From an uncultured Collinsella sp. (GTDB lineage: Bacteria > Actinomycetota > Coriobacteriia > Coriobacteriales > Coriobacteriaceae): a stretch of 44,556 bases of DNA. The stretch is taken from contig CABUQW010000012.1 of the NCBI GenBank assembly GCA_902493895.1, forward strand, positions 1 through 44,556. The letters are read 5' to 3'. Shown piece after piece: positions 13,037 through 22,235 of the stretch (position 1 is its first letter; each line of letters opens with the position of its first letter). Made by a program: the position numbers and the translations under genes. The notes beneath the pieces are model-generated. The model saw only the letters and a program-made list of their open reading frames with translations, ran no database searches and was not told the DNA's origin.

Positions 13037-15277
13037 TTAGTCAAACAAACTCGGCATGTCGTTTTCCTTCATGAGGGCGCCGGCGGAGGGTAGGCTCTGC
13101 GCGGTGAACTTCTCGGCCGAGACGCCAGTGCCAAGGATCTCCTCGGTTGTGCCGACGGTGGTGACCGAGCGGCCCTTCTTGGCCGTAAAGGCCTGGACGC
13201 CTTGCGTGTTGGTGGTCGTCTTGGTCTTGAGCAGCGACGTGTTGAAGTTCATCAGGCGGTAGTCGCTCGAGACCAGTGCGATGTCGCGGTCTTCCTTGAG
13301 CACCTGGGCATACAGCAGTTTGCTGCCGCCGTAGATGGCGTTCTTAAGGCGCTTGCGGTTGGTCTTGGTAACGTATCCGGCAAGTGCGACGCGCACCACA
13401 CGACCGTTCTCAAAGACAAACAGCACGTCGGCCTTGTAGTCCTCGGGGTCGATGATCCAGATGACGCTCTCGTCGGGTTCCATCTCAAGATCGGTCGGCA
13501 GGTACGAGCCCAGCTGGGCCGACTTGGTGTCCTCAAACGCCGCAACCTTGCACTTGTACACCTGGCTCTTGTTGGTAAAGACCAGCAGCTCGTGGGTGTT
13601 GGAGGATGGGAACTCGATAAAGGGCTTATCGCCGTCCTTGTACTTGAGCGTGGTGGCCTTCTTGAGTACGCGGTCGGTCATCTTCTTAAGGTAGCCATCG
13701 CGCGAGAGCATGATCGTAACCGGGTACTCCTCGACCTCGGGCTCCAAGCTTACCTCGATAACCTCATGGGGCTCGATCCTGCCCGTGCGACGCGGCATCA
13801 CGTACTTCTTGTTGACCGCGGCCAGTTCGTCGCTGATGACCTTCTTGATGTTCTCCTCGCTGGAGAGGATCTCCTCAAGCTCGGCAATCTCGCCCTCAAG
13901 CTTTGCAATGTCCTTGGTACGGTTGAGGATGTACTCCTCGTTGATGTTGCGGAGCTTAAGCTCGGCAACAAACTCGGCCTGGGTCTCGTCGATGTCGAAA
14001 CCCTTCATAAGGTTGGGCACGACCTCGGCTTCGAGCTTGGTGCCGCGGATGATGGCGATGGCCTTGTCGATGTCGAGCAAGATCGCCTCGAGGCCGTGCA
14101 GCAGGTGCAGGCGCTCGGACTTTTTGCCTAGGTCAAAGTTAATGCGGCGACGCGTGGACTCAATACGCCACTTGACCCACTCGTGCAGAATCTGGCGCAC
14201 GCCCATAACACGGGGATAGCCGTCGACCAGCACGTTGAAGTTGCACGAGAATGAATCCTGCAGCGTGGTCGAGCGATAGAGCTTGGCCATGAGCTTGTCG
14301 GGGTCGACGCCGCGCTTAAGGTCGATAGCGATGCGCAGACCCGAGAGGTCGGTCTCGTCGCGGATGTCTGCGATCTCCTTGACCTTGCCCTCCTTGGAGA
14401 GCTTGACGATGCGCTCGATGATGACATCGGTCTTGGTGGTGTAGGGGATCTCGTAGACCTCGATGATGCGCTCTTCGGGAATCCAACGCCAGCGGGAGCG
14501 AATCTGGAAGCTGCCCAGGCCGGTCTCAATTATCTTTTCCATCTCCTCGCGGCGGTAGATGATCTCGCCGCCGGTCGAGAAGTCGGGCATGGGCATGTAC
14601 TCGAGCAGGTCGCAATCGGGATCCTGCAGGTAGTGCATCGTGGCAGTGCAGACCTCGTTGAGGTTGAAGCCGCAGATGTCGGACGCCATGGCGACGCCGA
14701 TGCCCTTGTTGGCCGAGACAAGGATGTTGGGGAACGTGGTGGGCAGCAGGCGCGGCTCCTTCATGGCACCGTCGTAGCTGTCGACGAAGTCGACCGGGTC
14801 CTTGTCGATGTCCTTGAAGATCTCGGCGCTGATGGGGGAGAGCTTGGCTTCGGTATAACGCGAGGCGGCGTAGCTCAGGTCGCCCGAATAGTACTTGCCA
14901 AAGTTGCCCTTCGACTCAACGAACGGCGCGAGCAGCGCCTCGTTGCCGGTGGCCAGGCGCACCATCGTTTCGTAGATTGCGGCGTCGCCATGCGGGTTGA
15001 GCTTCATGGTCTGGCCCACGATGTTGGCGCTCTTCTGGCGCTCGCCCTTGAGCAGACCCATCTTGTACATGGTGTAGAGCAGCTTGCGGTGCGAGGGCTT
15101 AAAGCCGTCGATCTCGGGGAACGCACGCGAGACGTTGACGCTCATGGCGTAGGGCATGTAGTTGACCTCGAGCGTCTGCGTGATCGGCTGGTCGGTGACC
15201 TCGGAGTGCAGGCCGATGACGTTCTCGGCGTTGACCTGCTTTTTCTTCGGCTGGTTCTTCGTCTTCTTCTTTGCCAC
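13037..15277 (-). CDS. Type II topoisomerase A subunit (ParC/GyrA-like, second copy type)
   Basis: The 746-residue protein has a Lys-rich N-terminus, the breakage-reunion domain (VNYMPYAMSVNVSRAFPEID and GFKPSHRKLLYTM), the catalytic tyrosine Tyr141 in AASRYTEAKL, a coiled-coil region near 440-500 (AKLEGEIAELEEILSSEEN), and a C-terminal beta-pinwheel-like domain with repeated strands. No GyrA-box (QRRGGKG) is visible and the length fits ParC rather than GyrA (about 850), so it is topoisomerase IV-like. In the quinolone pocket HGDAAIYET has Ala99 where E. coli GyrA has Ser83, and Glu103 at Asp87. Its partner subunit lies directly upstream (45-base gap). Actinobacteria usually have only gyrase, so this looks like an additional decatenase. 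Confidence 0.9.
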   Translation of the reverse strand: MAKKKTKNQPKKKQVNAENVIGLHSEVTDQPITQTLEVNYMPYAMSVNVSRAFPEIDGFKPSHRKLLYTMYKMGLLKGERQKSANIVGQTMKLNPHGDAAIYETMVRLATGNEALLAPFVESKGNFGKYYSGDLSYAASRYTEAKLSPISAEIFKDIDKDPVDFVDSYDGAMKEPRLLPTTFPNILVSANKGIGVAMASDICGFNLNEVCTATMHYLQDPDCDLLEYMPMPDFSTGGEIIYRREEMEKIIETGLGSFQIRSRWRWIPEERIIEVYEIPYTTKTDVIIERIVKLSKEGKVKEIADIRDETDLSGLRIAIDLKRGVDPDKLMAKLYRSTTLQDSFSCNFNVLVDGYPRVMGVRQILHEWVKWRIESTRRRINFDLGKKSERLHLLHGLEAILLDIDKAIAIIRGTKLEAEVVPNLMKGFDIDETQAEFVAELKLRNINEEYILNRTKDIAKLEGEIAELEEILSSEENIKKVISDELAAVNKKYVMPRRTGRIEPHEVIEVSLEPEVEEYPVTIMLSRDGYLKKMTDRVLKKATTLKYKDGDKPFIEFPSSNTHELLVFTNKSQVYKCKVAAFEDTKSAQLGSYLPTDLEMEPDESVIWIIDPEDYKADVLFVFENGRVVRVALAGYVTKTNRKRLKNAIYGGSKLLYAQVLKEDRDIALVSSDYRLMNFNTSLLKTKTTTNTQGVQAFTAKKGRSVTTVGTTEEILGTGVSAEKFTAQSLPSAGALMKENDMPSLFD

Positions 15278-15322
15278 GATATCCTCTTGAACTTCTTAAG
15301 GGCCGTCGTTATCGATTTACTG

Positions 15323-17320
15323 CTACTGCAGGTCCAGCTGGTCCAGGTATTCCTTGCCGTGCTCGGAGATATGGCGCTTGCGGCCTGCCTCGTCGTTGCC
15401 CAGCAAAAGGTTGAACATAGTTTCCATCTTGGTGACGTCCTCGGGCTCCACCTTGATCAGGCGGCGCGTCTCGGGGTTCATGGTGGTGAGCCACATCATG
15501 TCCGGATCGTTCTCACCAAGACCCTTGGAGCGGTTGATGGAGCACTTTTGGTCGCCAATCTCCTTGAGGATGCCGTTCTTCTCGAGCTCGGTGTAGGCAA
15601 AGTAGGTCTTCTCTTTGCAGTTGATCTCGTAGAGCGGCGACTCGGCGATATACACGTAACCCTCGTCGATAAGTGTGGGCACCAGGCGGTAAAGCATGGT
15701 GAGCACGAGCGTGCGGATGTGGTAACCGTCGACGTCGGCGTCCGTACAGATAATGACCTTGTTCCAGTTGAGGTTGTCCAGGTCGAAGGCACCGAGGTTC
15801 TTGATGCGCTTGTCCTTGATCTCCACGCCGCAGCCCAGCACGCGCATGAGGTCCATGATGATGTCGGACTTAAAGATGCGCGGGTAGTCCTCTTTCAGGC
15901 AGTTGAGGATCTTGCCGCGGACGGGCATAACGCCCTGGAACTCGGCATCGCGCGAGGTGCGAATGGCGCCTGCTGCCGAGTCGCCCTCTACGATGTAGAT
16001 CTCGCGGCGGCTCTTGTCCTTGGAGCGGCAGTCGATGAACTTCTGCACGCGGTTAGCCATGTCGGTCTTCTGCTGCAGGTTGGTCTTGATACTCTGGCGC
16101 GTCTTCTCGGCGTTCTCGCGCGAGCGCTTGTTGATGAGCACCTGCTCCATGATCTTATTGGCGGCGTCCTTGTTCTCGATCAAGTAGGTCGAGAGGCGCT
16201 CCTTAAAGAAGGCAGTCATGGCTTGCTGGATAAAGCGGTTATTGATGGCCTTCTTAGTCTGGTTTTCGTAGGACGTCTGGGTGGAGAAGCAGTTAGTCAC
16301 CAGAACCAGGCAGTCCTGGACGTCCTGCCATTTGATGCCGCTCTCGTTTTTGTTGTACTTGCCCTGTTGCTTAATGTAAGCATCGATGGCGCTGGTCAGA
16401 GCGCTACGGGCCGCCTTCTCGGGCGAGCCGCCGTTCTCGAGCCATGACGAGTTGTGGTAGTACTCCTGCATCATGAAGGTGCGCGAGAAGCACATGCACG
16501 CGGTGATTTTAACGTTGTAGTCGGGCAGGTCCTCGCGGTCGCGACCGCGACGGTCGGCCTCGATAAAGAAGGGCTCGGTGAGATAGTCGGTACCGACCTT
16601 CTCGAGCACGTAGTCTTCAATGCCCTTGGGGTAGCAAAAGTCCTCTTCGGAAAACTCGCCATCGTCGCCCTCGATACGCAGGCGGAAGGTCACGTTGGCG
16701 TTGACCACGGCCTGGCGGCGCATGGTCTCGCGATACCAGTCGTGGGGAATGCTGATCGAGGTAAAGACCTCAAGATCGGGGCGCCACTTGATGGTGGTGC
16801 CGGTGCGGTTCTCGTCGCTGGGCTCAATCTCGAGTGCCTTCTTTTTGGCACCGACGACTTTGCCCTTCTTAAAGTGCAGGGAGTACTTGTTACCGTCACG
16901 CCAGACGGTAACGTCCATGTATTCAGAGGCGTACTGAGTCGCGCAGGAGCCCAGGCCGTTGGTACCGAGCGAGAAGTCGTAGTCGCCGCCCTGGTTGTTG
17001 TTGTATTTGCCACCTGCGTAGAGCTCGCAAAAGACGAGCTCCCAGTTAAAGCGCTTCTCGGAGGGGTTCCAGTCGAGCGGGCAGCCGCGGCCGTTGTCCT
17101 CTACCTGAATGGAGCCATCGCGAAAGGCGGTAAGGGTGATGAGCTTGCCGTAGCCCTGGCGCGCCTCGTCAACGGCGTTGGACAGGATCTCGAAGGCGGC
17201 ATGCGCGCAGCCGTCGAGTCCGTCCGAGCCAAAGATGACGGCGGGGCGCAGGCGTACGCGCTCCTCGTCCTTGAGCTGGCGGATACTGTCGTTACCATAG
17301 TTTGCGGTGTTTTTTGCCAT
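15323..17320 (-). CDS. Type II topoisomerase B subunit (ParE/GyrB-like, second copy type)
   Basis: The 665-residue protein has a GHKL ATPase domain (EILSNAVDEA with Asn48, DNGRG at 75-79, LGTNGLGSCATQYAS as the ATP lid), a transducer domain, and a TOPRIM domain with the acidic EGDSA at 445-449 and DADVD at 527-531. Near the C-terminus SKGLGEND replaces the usual YKGLGEM. It forms the ATP-driven half of the A2B2 enzyme with the gene at 13037-15277, downstream on the same strand. The usual GyrB long insertions are absent. The start MAKNTANYG follows an AAGGAG site at a rather long distance. Confidence 0.9.
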   Translation of the reverse strand: MAKNTANYGNDSIRQLKDEERVRLRPAVIFGSDGLDGCAHAAFEILSNAVDEARQGYGKLITLTAFRDGSIQVEDNGRGCPLDWNPSEKRFNWELVFCELYAGGKYNNNQGGDYDFSLGTNGLGSCATQYASEYMDVTVWRDGNKYSLHFKKGKVVGAKKKALEIEPSDENRTGTTIKWRPDLEVFTSISIPHDWYRETMRRQAVVNANVTFRLRIEGDDGEFSEEDFCYPKGIEDYVLEKVGTDYLTEPFFIEADRRGRDREDLPDYNVKITACMCFSRTFMMQEYYHNSSWLENGGSPEKAARSALTSAIDAYIKQQGKYNKNESGIKWQDVQDCLVLVTNCFSTQTSYENQTKKAINNRFIQQAMTAFFKERLSTYLIENKDAANKIMEQVLINKRSRENAEKTRQSIKTNLQQKTDMANRVQKFIDCRSKDKSRREIYIVEGDSAAGAIRTSRDAEFQGVMPVRGKILNCLKEDYPRIFKSDIIMDLMRVLGCGVEIKDKRIKNLGAFDLDNLNWNKVIICTDADVDGYHIRTLVLTMLYRLVPTLIDEGYVYIAESPLYEINCKEKTYFAYTELEKNGILKEIGDQKCSINRSKGLGENDPDMMWLTTMNPETRRLIKVEPEDVTKMETMFNLLLGNDEAGRKRHISEHGKEYLDQLDLQ

Positions 17321-17451
17321 ACTCGCTCTCTCGGTGCTCCTTTGCTGCGTTTAAGTCATATAGATAGTCAAGGTAGCATAGCCCAGCCCACAGACGATTC
17401 CACCCAACACGAAATCCATCGAACAATCGTTCGAACTTAGGCTGAAAAGAG

Positions 17452-17491
17452 CTCACTCGCACAAAACCGAGTCGGTTTTGTCCGAGTAAGT
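17452..17491. repeat. Long intergenic palindrome upstream of the topoisomerase operon
   Basis: ACAAAACCGA (17461-17470), one G, TCGGTTTTGT (17472-17481) is a perfect palindrome. It extends outward through ACTCG and CGAGT with two mismatched positions to arms of about 19 bases. It lies 130 bases upstream of the topoisomerase B start and could be a regulator site or a hairpin-forming repeat. The rest of 17321-17628 shows no convincing gene. Confidence 0.6.
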
Positions 17492-17628
17492 TTGAAGACG
17501 GCCGAATGTGTCTTGCTGCGTTTGCGGTTGGATACGTTGTCGAAGACGTGTCGTGCGGATTGTTGGCGAAAAGACGGCGTGCCAAGCTCGAGGCAGAACT
17601 CGACTCCACTGACGATATCTAATGCGTA

Positions 17629-17662
17629 ATGGGCTGGCTCTGGGTATCCAGAACCAGCCCAT
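17629..17662 (-). terminator. Hairpin downstream of the large surface protein gene
   Basis: ATGGGCTGGCTCTGG (17629-17643), loop GTAT, CCAGAACCAGCCCAT (17648-17662): 14 of 15 positions pair. It lies 50 bases after the stop codon of the surface protein gene, on its transcript. The T content that follows is modest. Confidence 0.6.
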
Positions 17663-17711
17663 TTGATGTTCGATGAGCCGAGTCGGCGTCTCTCACAAAG
17701 GTAACTAGGAG

Positions 17712-20700
17712 CTAGCGAGGCCTATCCGAATTGACCTCATCGGCGGTGTCGTTTTCGAGCGCCGTGCGGCGGGCGCTGTAGGCGACGAGGCCGGCACCTG
17801 CCGCGGCGAGTGCTGCAGCGGCTGCCGTAAGGGGAGCGTTGACATCGCCCGTGCCCGCAAGCGCGTCCGCTTTTCCGAAGCGCTTGTTAGTGCCGTGGTC
17901 CTTGCCACTGCCAGGGCCACTGCCGCCACCGGAGCTGCTTCCGCCGGAGCCGCCTCCACTCGTGCCGCCATCGCCGTCGACCGTCATCGGGGCGTCGTGA
18001 AGTCCTGTCGTATCCGCGCTGCCGCATACGCCGACCTGAACTTCTGAGCGCTCGCATGCCGCGTCGGGCACATGAAGCTCGTGCAGTACGGCACCCAGCG
18101 CCGAGTTTGCGCCCGGTCGAATTTCCTCGAGCGTTACGGGATCGAGCGCCACCAGATTACGCGCCTTCGCATATAGCGTTACGCGTTTGCCCACCTCGTC
18201 GCTCCAGCTCTCGGGGATGGCGAAGCTCATGCGGAACTGTGCCGTGCAACCCGGTGCCAGCACGGCGTTGCCGCTGTCGGCTACCAGCGGGTGCGTTGCA
18301 AAACGTGCACCCAACGTCTCGAGCGCGTACTTCACGTGTGCCATATCGTTGGCCGAAGCGTCCTTGGCAAGCTCCGGATCGTAGATCGAAGCCATGCGTG
18401 CGTTCACTCCGAATCCGATGGATGCGCTGGAGAACGGCTGGCTGGAGCCCTCTCGGTACAGATCGATCGTGCCGGCGGTCAGCAAGGTGTTGCCGTCGTT
18501 TCGCACCGTGACCATGAAGGATTCGCCTGCTGCTCCGGGCACCACCGCGCCCGAGGTGGCTACCGCGCCCGTCGGCGTCGCGCATGCCACCAGAGGCACT
18601 TCGATGCCGTGTAGCTCTGCCTCGCTCTTCTCTGCACTCACAATGTGCGTGGCGAGCGCGGAGAGCATGCCCCCCGACGTCAAAAATGTTGTTACCTGAT
18701 CGACGGGATGGTCCAGCTCACACATCACGAACGGCTCCGTGAATAGATCGCCTGCCAAGGTGCTGGCGAAGATGCGGAAGTGCTTGCCCATCACTGCTAC
18801 CGGGTTGCCTTCTTCGTCGTAGGTTTGTCCCACCTTGCCATCGGTGTTCTCTACATAGAGCACGCACCTGCCGTTGTTGCTTACGCTAAACGATGCCGGG
18901 CCACAGCCTGCGGCACCCACGGGCTGCGTTGCAAATGCCGATGCGCCTCGCGTCCAAGCAATATGCTGCAGTTGCTCGTTGACGGTTGCCAAAAAGCCTG
19001 TGTGTTGCGGCCACGGCACCGCGTGGGGTACTGTGGCATCTGGCGACATAACGCCCCAGCCCGCAATGGACTGGCCGATCACGGCGTACGATGCGCAGCC
19101 ACAACCGCCTGCAGTCTCGTATGCAACGGGCACCACCATTTTGCCGTTGATATTCTCGGGCGCGCCTAGCTCGATGCTCGACGGTGCCTGCGGAAAGCGG
19201 AGAACTTGGCGGAACGTCAGGCTGTCGCCCGAAACGTCCGACCACAGGGTAAAGCATTCCAGTGCAACCTCGGCCTCGCTGCCGAGCGCCTTCTCTGCGG
19301 TGGTTCCGCGGCGGTGGAGGTAAGCGCCCGACAGGCGCCCGTCGACCAGCGTCTTGCCCACCGTGATGCGTGGACACTGCAGGCAATGGTAGCCATCCTC
19401 CTGAAGGCGGCCGCGCGAGATGCTGCGCCACGACGTGTGCGATATCACGCGGGCTCCGTCGTTGCTTATGCGCAGGCGCACAACGGACAGTATGCCGGAT
19501 GTGCTCGCCGTATCGAAATGGGTGTTGTCGCCGGCGGGGCGCTCGCCCGAGACCAGCAGCACGTAGGCGTCCTGGTTTCCTCTTCCGTCCGTATATTCCA
19601 CCACGTCGAAGTCGTAATCGTATACGCTGTCGCGCTCCACGTCGTTCTCGCCAAACCCAAGGGGAAAGTCCACGGGCGTGGGAGCGGACCACGTGCCGTT
19701 TGCCTTTGTGTGCACCACCAGGCGCGAGCGACCATTGTCGCCGTAGCGCACCGAGGCGATACGGAACAGGCATTCTACGCCGGCAATCATTGCCAGCTTC
19801 ATGTGAGCTGCGCTGAGCACGCCAGCAAACAGCACGTTGTCGCTCGAGGGTTTGATGCCGCCACGCTCGTCCTCCGACACGCCGGTAGAATTGGCGTTGG
19901 GGTCCGCAACGGCGTTCGTTGCCTGACCGATGTAGGTGTACTCATACATCGGCGCGGCGTTTTCGTCGTTCTCTATCAGTGCGTGGACGAAATGCTCGAT
20001 CTGTCCCGTGTCGTCGCTTTCTGCATCCGCCTCGAGCTCAATGCGCGTGACCGACCGGTCCCAATCGCGTACGGTAGGCGCGACATTCCTTGCAGTGGCT
20101 TTAACCTCGGCGCGCGCGAGCAGCTCGGCGTTGGTGACAATGGTGGCCGATGCGATAAATTGCGGAACGCCGCCCGCCTCGGCGTTGCCGGCTGAGCCGA
20201 AGCAGGCATCTAGTGTATAGGGCGTATCTCCACCCAATGCGAGCTCAGAGCGCTGGAGTACATACTGGTCGCCGTTGTTCACCGACATATTCCACGAATC
20301 GAGGAGTGTGGGCCACGACCCCGACCAAGCCTTGGTGGTCCACTTGAACATCACGAACTGGAGTATCACATCGACATCGACGTCTGCACCTACGCGCAGT
20401 CGCGGAAGCTGGTGTCCATCAGCCTTCTCGTACCCAATGAACAGCGTGAGGGATGCGGCGCCGCGCACGGCAGACGAAGCGACGCCTGCAACGCCGGCGC
20501 CAAAGGTGACGGCAAGCCCGATCTGGATGGTGAACGAGCCCGAGGTGTTTGAATAGTCGAGCGATATGTTTTTGAAAAACGCCGCGCCGCTACCGTGCGT
20601 GTGGGCGCCCACGGCGAGCGCCAGTTTTGCCAGCACCCAGGGGTTGACGTTTAGGAAAAACGGCACCGGTCCTAGGGTAAACTGCTCGGTCCAATTGAGG

Positions 20701-22079
20701 TCGGTTCTTACCTGGAAGAGGGCCTTAATATTGCCGTATGCGGGGTCGTTGTTGTTACCCCAGGTTTTGCCCACCCAATCGTAGGCGAGCGAGCCGTACA
20801 GCTGTGTGGCGATATCCATCGTGAACAGCGGCGTGCAATGGTGACGAAGGAGCTTGGTGTTTCTTGGATCGGTGCCCGAACCGGCACTCATCCTCTTGTA
20901 CTGATTCCACTTCCCCTCCATCTCGTCGAGGTAGCGGTTTGCCTGCTTGGCGCCCGACTCGCGCGGCGATTTCTTCCAGTATTCCGGATCAGGGTTGCCC
21001 GAATCGTTCATATAGCTAGCTGGTTTGTACCCTCCGCCAAACAGCACGTATCCAGCAAACGAGAAATCGAACAGAATGGGAAATGTGGGCATCCAGCACG
21101 TGAACTTATTGCCGCCGATACCGGGAAACGCCGCGGGGAAATCAAACGGAGTGATCTCTTGGTCCATGGTGGTGGGAATGATGGTGGTCGAGCCCGATTC
21201 CGCCTTTGCGGCCGGCGCGGTGACAACGGCCATAGGGGATGAGAGCGTGTAGGTTTTGCCCTGGTAGTCGAGCATAAAGCGCAGCTTGCACCCTTCCTCC
21301 AGAAGGCCCGAAGCTGCATCGAGGAACGTGTCTTCAAGCGTGAACGTCGCCAGATTATCCGCGCCCGATGCGCTGACCTTGATCTGGCCGATCTGTGTGA
21401 CGGTTTCGGTTGAGCTGCCCGCAGCGGGCATCACTTTATTGATATGCAACGTTGCCTGCCCGCCCTGCGGCAGATGAGCCTGCACGGTAAAAGCGTGCGT
21501 GTCGGGCTGGTCGTTTGCTGCTTCGTCCGCTGGCATTGCCATAAACGTGGCGTCGGCGTACTGGATGTCCCATTCGTCGAACGTGAGCTGTCGAAAGTAC
21601 GGCTCGCCATCGGAGAGCGGACGTGTGGGTGCGGTAATAGCGGTGCCGCCCTGGATACGCGCAAGGGGAATCTCGACATCGCGGTAGCCTGCCATGCTAA
21701 TGGAGATACCGCCGTTAAAGTCGTACGCGTCGAGAAGCGTTGCCTCGTCCACGTAGCCTTCTGAAAGAGGGGCGACCTCAAAGATGGCCGTGCCTTCGTC
21801 ATCGGTCGTGGCGGTGAGCTGCTTGCCTGCGGCATAGCGCGATATGAGCGTGACCTGGGCACCCGTGATGGGCGTATTCTTGTTGGCGACGTCGACCACG
21901 ACCACACCAAACATGGTGCGCGAGAGCACCAAGACCTTGAAGGGATCATCTTCGTCGGCGTATGCCTCGGCGGGGGCGAACGGCAATATGAAGGCGTTTG
22001 CGCTTCCCGGCACGCGCGGCAACATAATGCTCGCCAGCGAGGACGCTCCGGCAACAAGTAACGAACGGCGATCAAGCAT
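17712..22079 (-). CDS. Large secreted cell-wall-anchored protein with Tat-like signal and LAxTG sorting motif
   Basis: About 1455 residues. The N-terminus MLDRRSLLVAGASSLASIML has twin arginines followed by a hydrophobic stretch and an Ala-rich cleavage region, so a Tat-type signal peptide is likely. Residues about 60-150 look like a carboxypeptidase-regulatory/CNA-B-like beta domain (VVDVANKNTPITGAQVTLIS). The central 1100 residues are beta-rich with no recognised domain. The end is a Gly/Ser linker, then LAGTGD (about 1407-1412), a hydrophobic helix and a charged tail, as for sortase substrates in Actinobacteria. The ATG at 22079 is preceded by GGGAG; in-frame starts at 22136 and 22211 exist but would bury the signal. 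A LuxR regulator gene lies directly upstream on the same strand. Function unknown; adhesion or surface sensing is plausible. Confidence 0.8.
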   Translation of the reverse strand: MLDRRSLLVAGASSLASIMLPRVPGSANAFILPFAPAEAYADEDDPFKVLVLSRTMFGVVVVDVANKNTPITGAQVTLISRYAAGKQLTATTDDEGTAIFEVAPLSEGYVDEATLLDAYDFNGGISISMAGYRDVEIPLARIQGGTAITAPTRPLSDGEPYFRQLTFDEWDIQYADATFMAMPADEAANDQPDTHAFTVQAHLPQGGQATLHINKVMPAAGSSTETVTQIGQIKVSASGADNLATFTLEDTFLDAASGLLEEGCKLRFMLDYQGKTYTLSSPMAVVTAPAAKAESGSTTIIPTTMDQEITPFDFPAAFPGIGGNKFTCWMPTFPILFDFSFAGYVLFGGGYKPASYMNDSGNPDPEYWKKSPRESGAKQANRYLDEMEGKWNQYKRMSAGSGTDPRNTKLLRHHCTPLFTMDIATQLYGSLAYDWVGKTWGNNNDPAYGNIKALFQVRTDLNWTEQFTLGPVPFFLNVNPWVLAKLALAVGAHTHGSGAAFFKNISLDYSNTSGSFTIQIGLAVTFGAGVAGVASSAVRGAASLTLFIGYEKADGHQLPRLRVGADVDVDVILQFVMFKWTTKAWSGSWPTLLDSWNMSVNNGDQYVLQRSELALGGDTPYTLDACFGSAGNAEAGGVPQFIASATIVTNAELLARAEVKATARNVAPTVRDWDRSVTRIELEADAESDDTGQIEHFVHALIENDENAAPMYEYTYIGQATNAVADPNANSTGVSEDERGGIKPSSDNVLFAGVLSAAHMKLAMIAGVECLFRIASVRYGDNGRSRLVVHTKANGTWSAPTPVDFPLGFGENDVERDSVYDYDFDVVEYTDGRGNQDAYVLLVSGERPAGDNTHFDTASTSGILSVVRLRISNDGARVISHTSWRSISRGRLQEDGYHCLQCPRITVGKTLVDGRLSGAYLHRRGTTAEKALGSEAEVALECFTLWSDVSGDSLTFRQVLRFPQAPSSIELGAPENINGKMVVPVAYETAGGCGCASYAVIGQSIAGWGVMSPDATVPHAVPWPQHTGFLATVNEQLQHIAWTRGASAFATQPVGAAGCGPASFSVSNNGRCVLYVENTDGKVGQTYDEEGNPVAVMGKHFRIFASTLAGDLFTEPFVMCELDHPVDQVTTFLTSGGMLSALATHIVSAEKSEAELHGIEVPLVACATPTGAVATSGAVVPGAAGESFMVTVRNDGNTLLTAGTIDLYREGSSQPFSSASIGFGVNARMASIYDPELAKDASANDMAHVKYALETLGARFATHPLVADSGNAVLAPGCTAQFRMSFAIPESWSDEVGKRVTLYAKARNLVALDPVTLEEIRPGANSALGAVLHELHVPDAACERSEVQVGVCGSADTTGLHDAPMTVDGDGGTSGGGSGGSSSGGGSGPGSGKDHGTNKRFGKADALAGTGDVNAPLTAAAAALAAAGAGLVAYSARRTALENDTADEVNSDRPR

Positions 22080-22235
22080 CTTTGGCTCCCATCCCGCAGG
22101 TATCGGTGGAAATAATCCAATTTTGCGAGAAGGCATCCTGTCACGGTAGTGCCGTCCGAGGGCCAAAATGTCCAATTTGAGCGAGCGAAGCGCCGGGGCT
22201 CCGGGGCGCACGTGCCGCGCTAGGCAGTCTGGCCG

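Noticed and set aside
14633..17440. Long plus-strand open frames of 604 and 328 codons opposite the topoisomerase genes
   Set aside because: They are antisense shadows of two strongly conserved genes in high-G+C DNA, with repetitive Val/Leu/Asp composition and no ribosome binding site.
17292..17609. 105-codon reverse frame upstream of the topoisomerase B gene
   Set aside because: It overlaps the topoisomerase start, lacks a ribosome binding site and contains the palindrome; composition is not protein-like.
19206..20195. Plus-strand frame of 329 codons opposite the surface protein
   Set aside because: Low-complexity antisense reading with no start signal and no domain.
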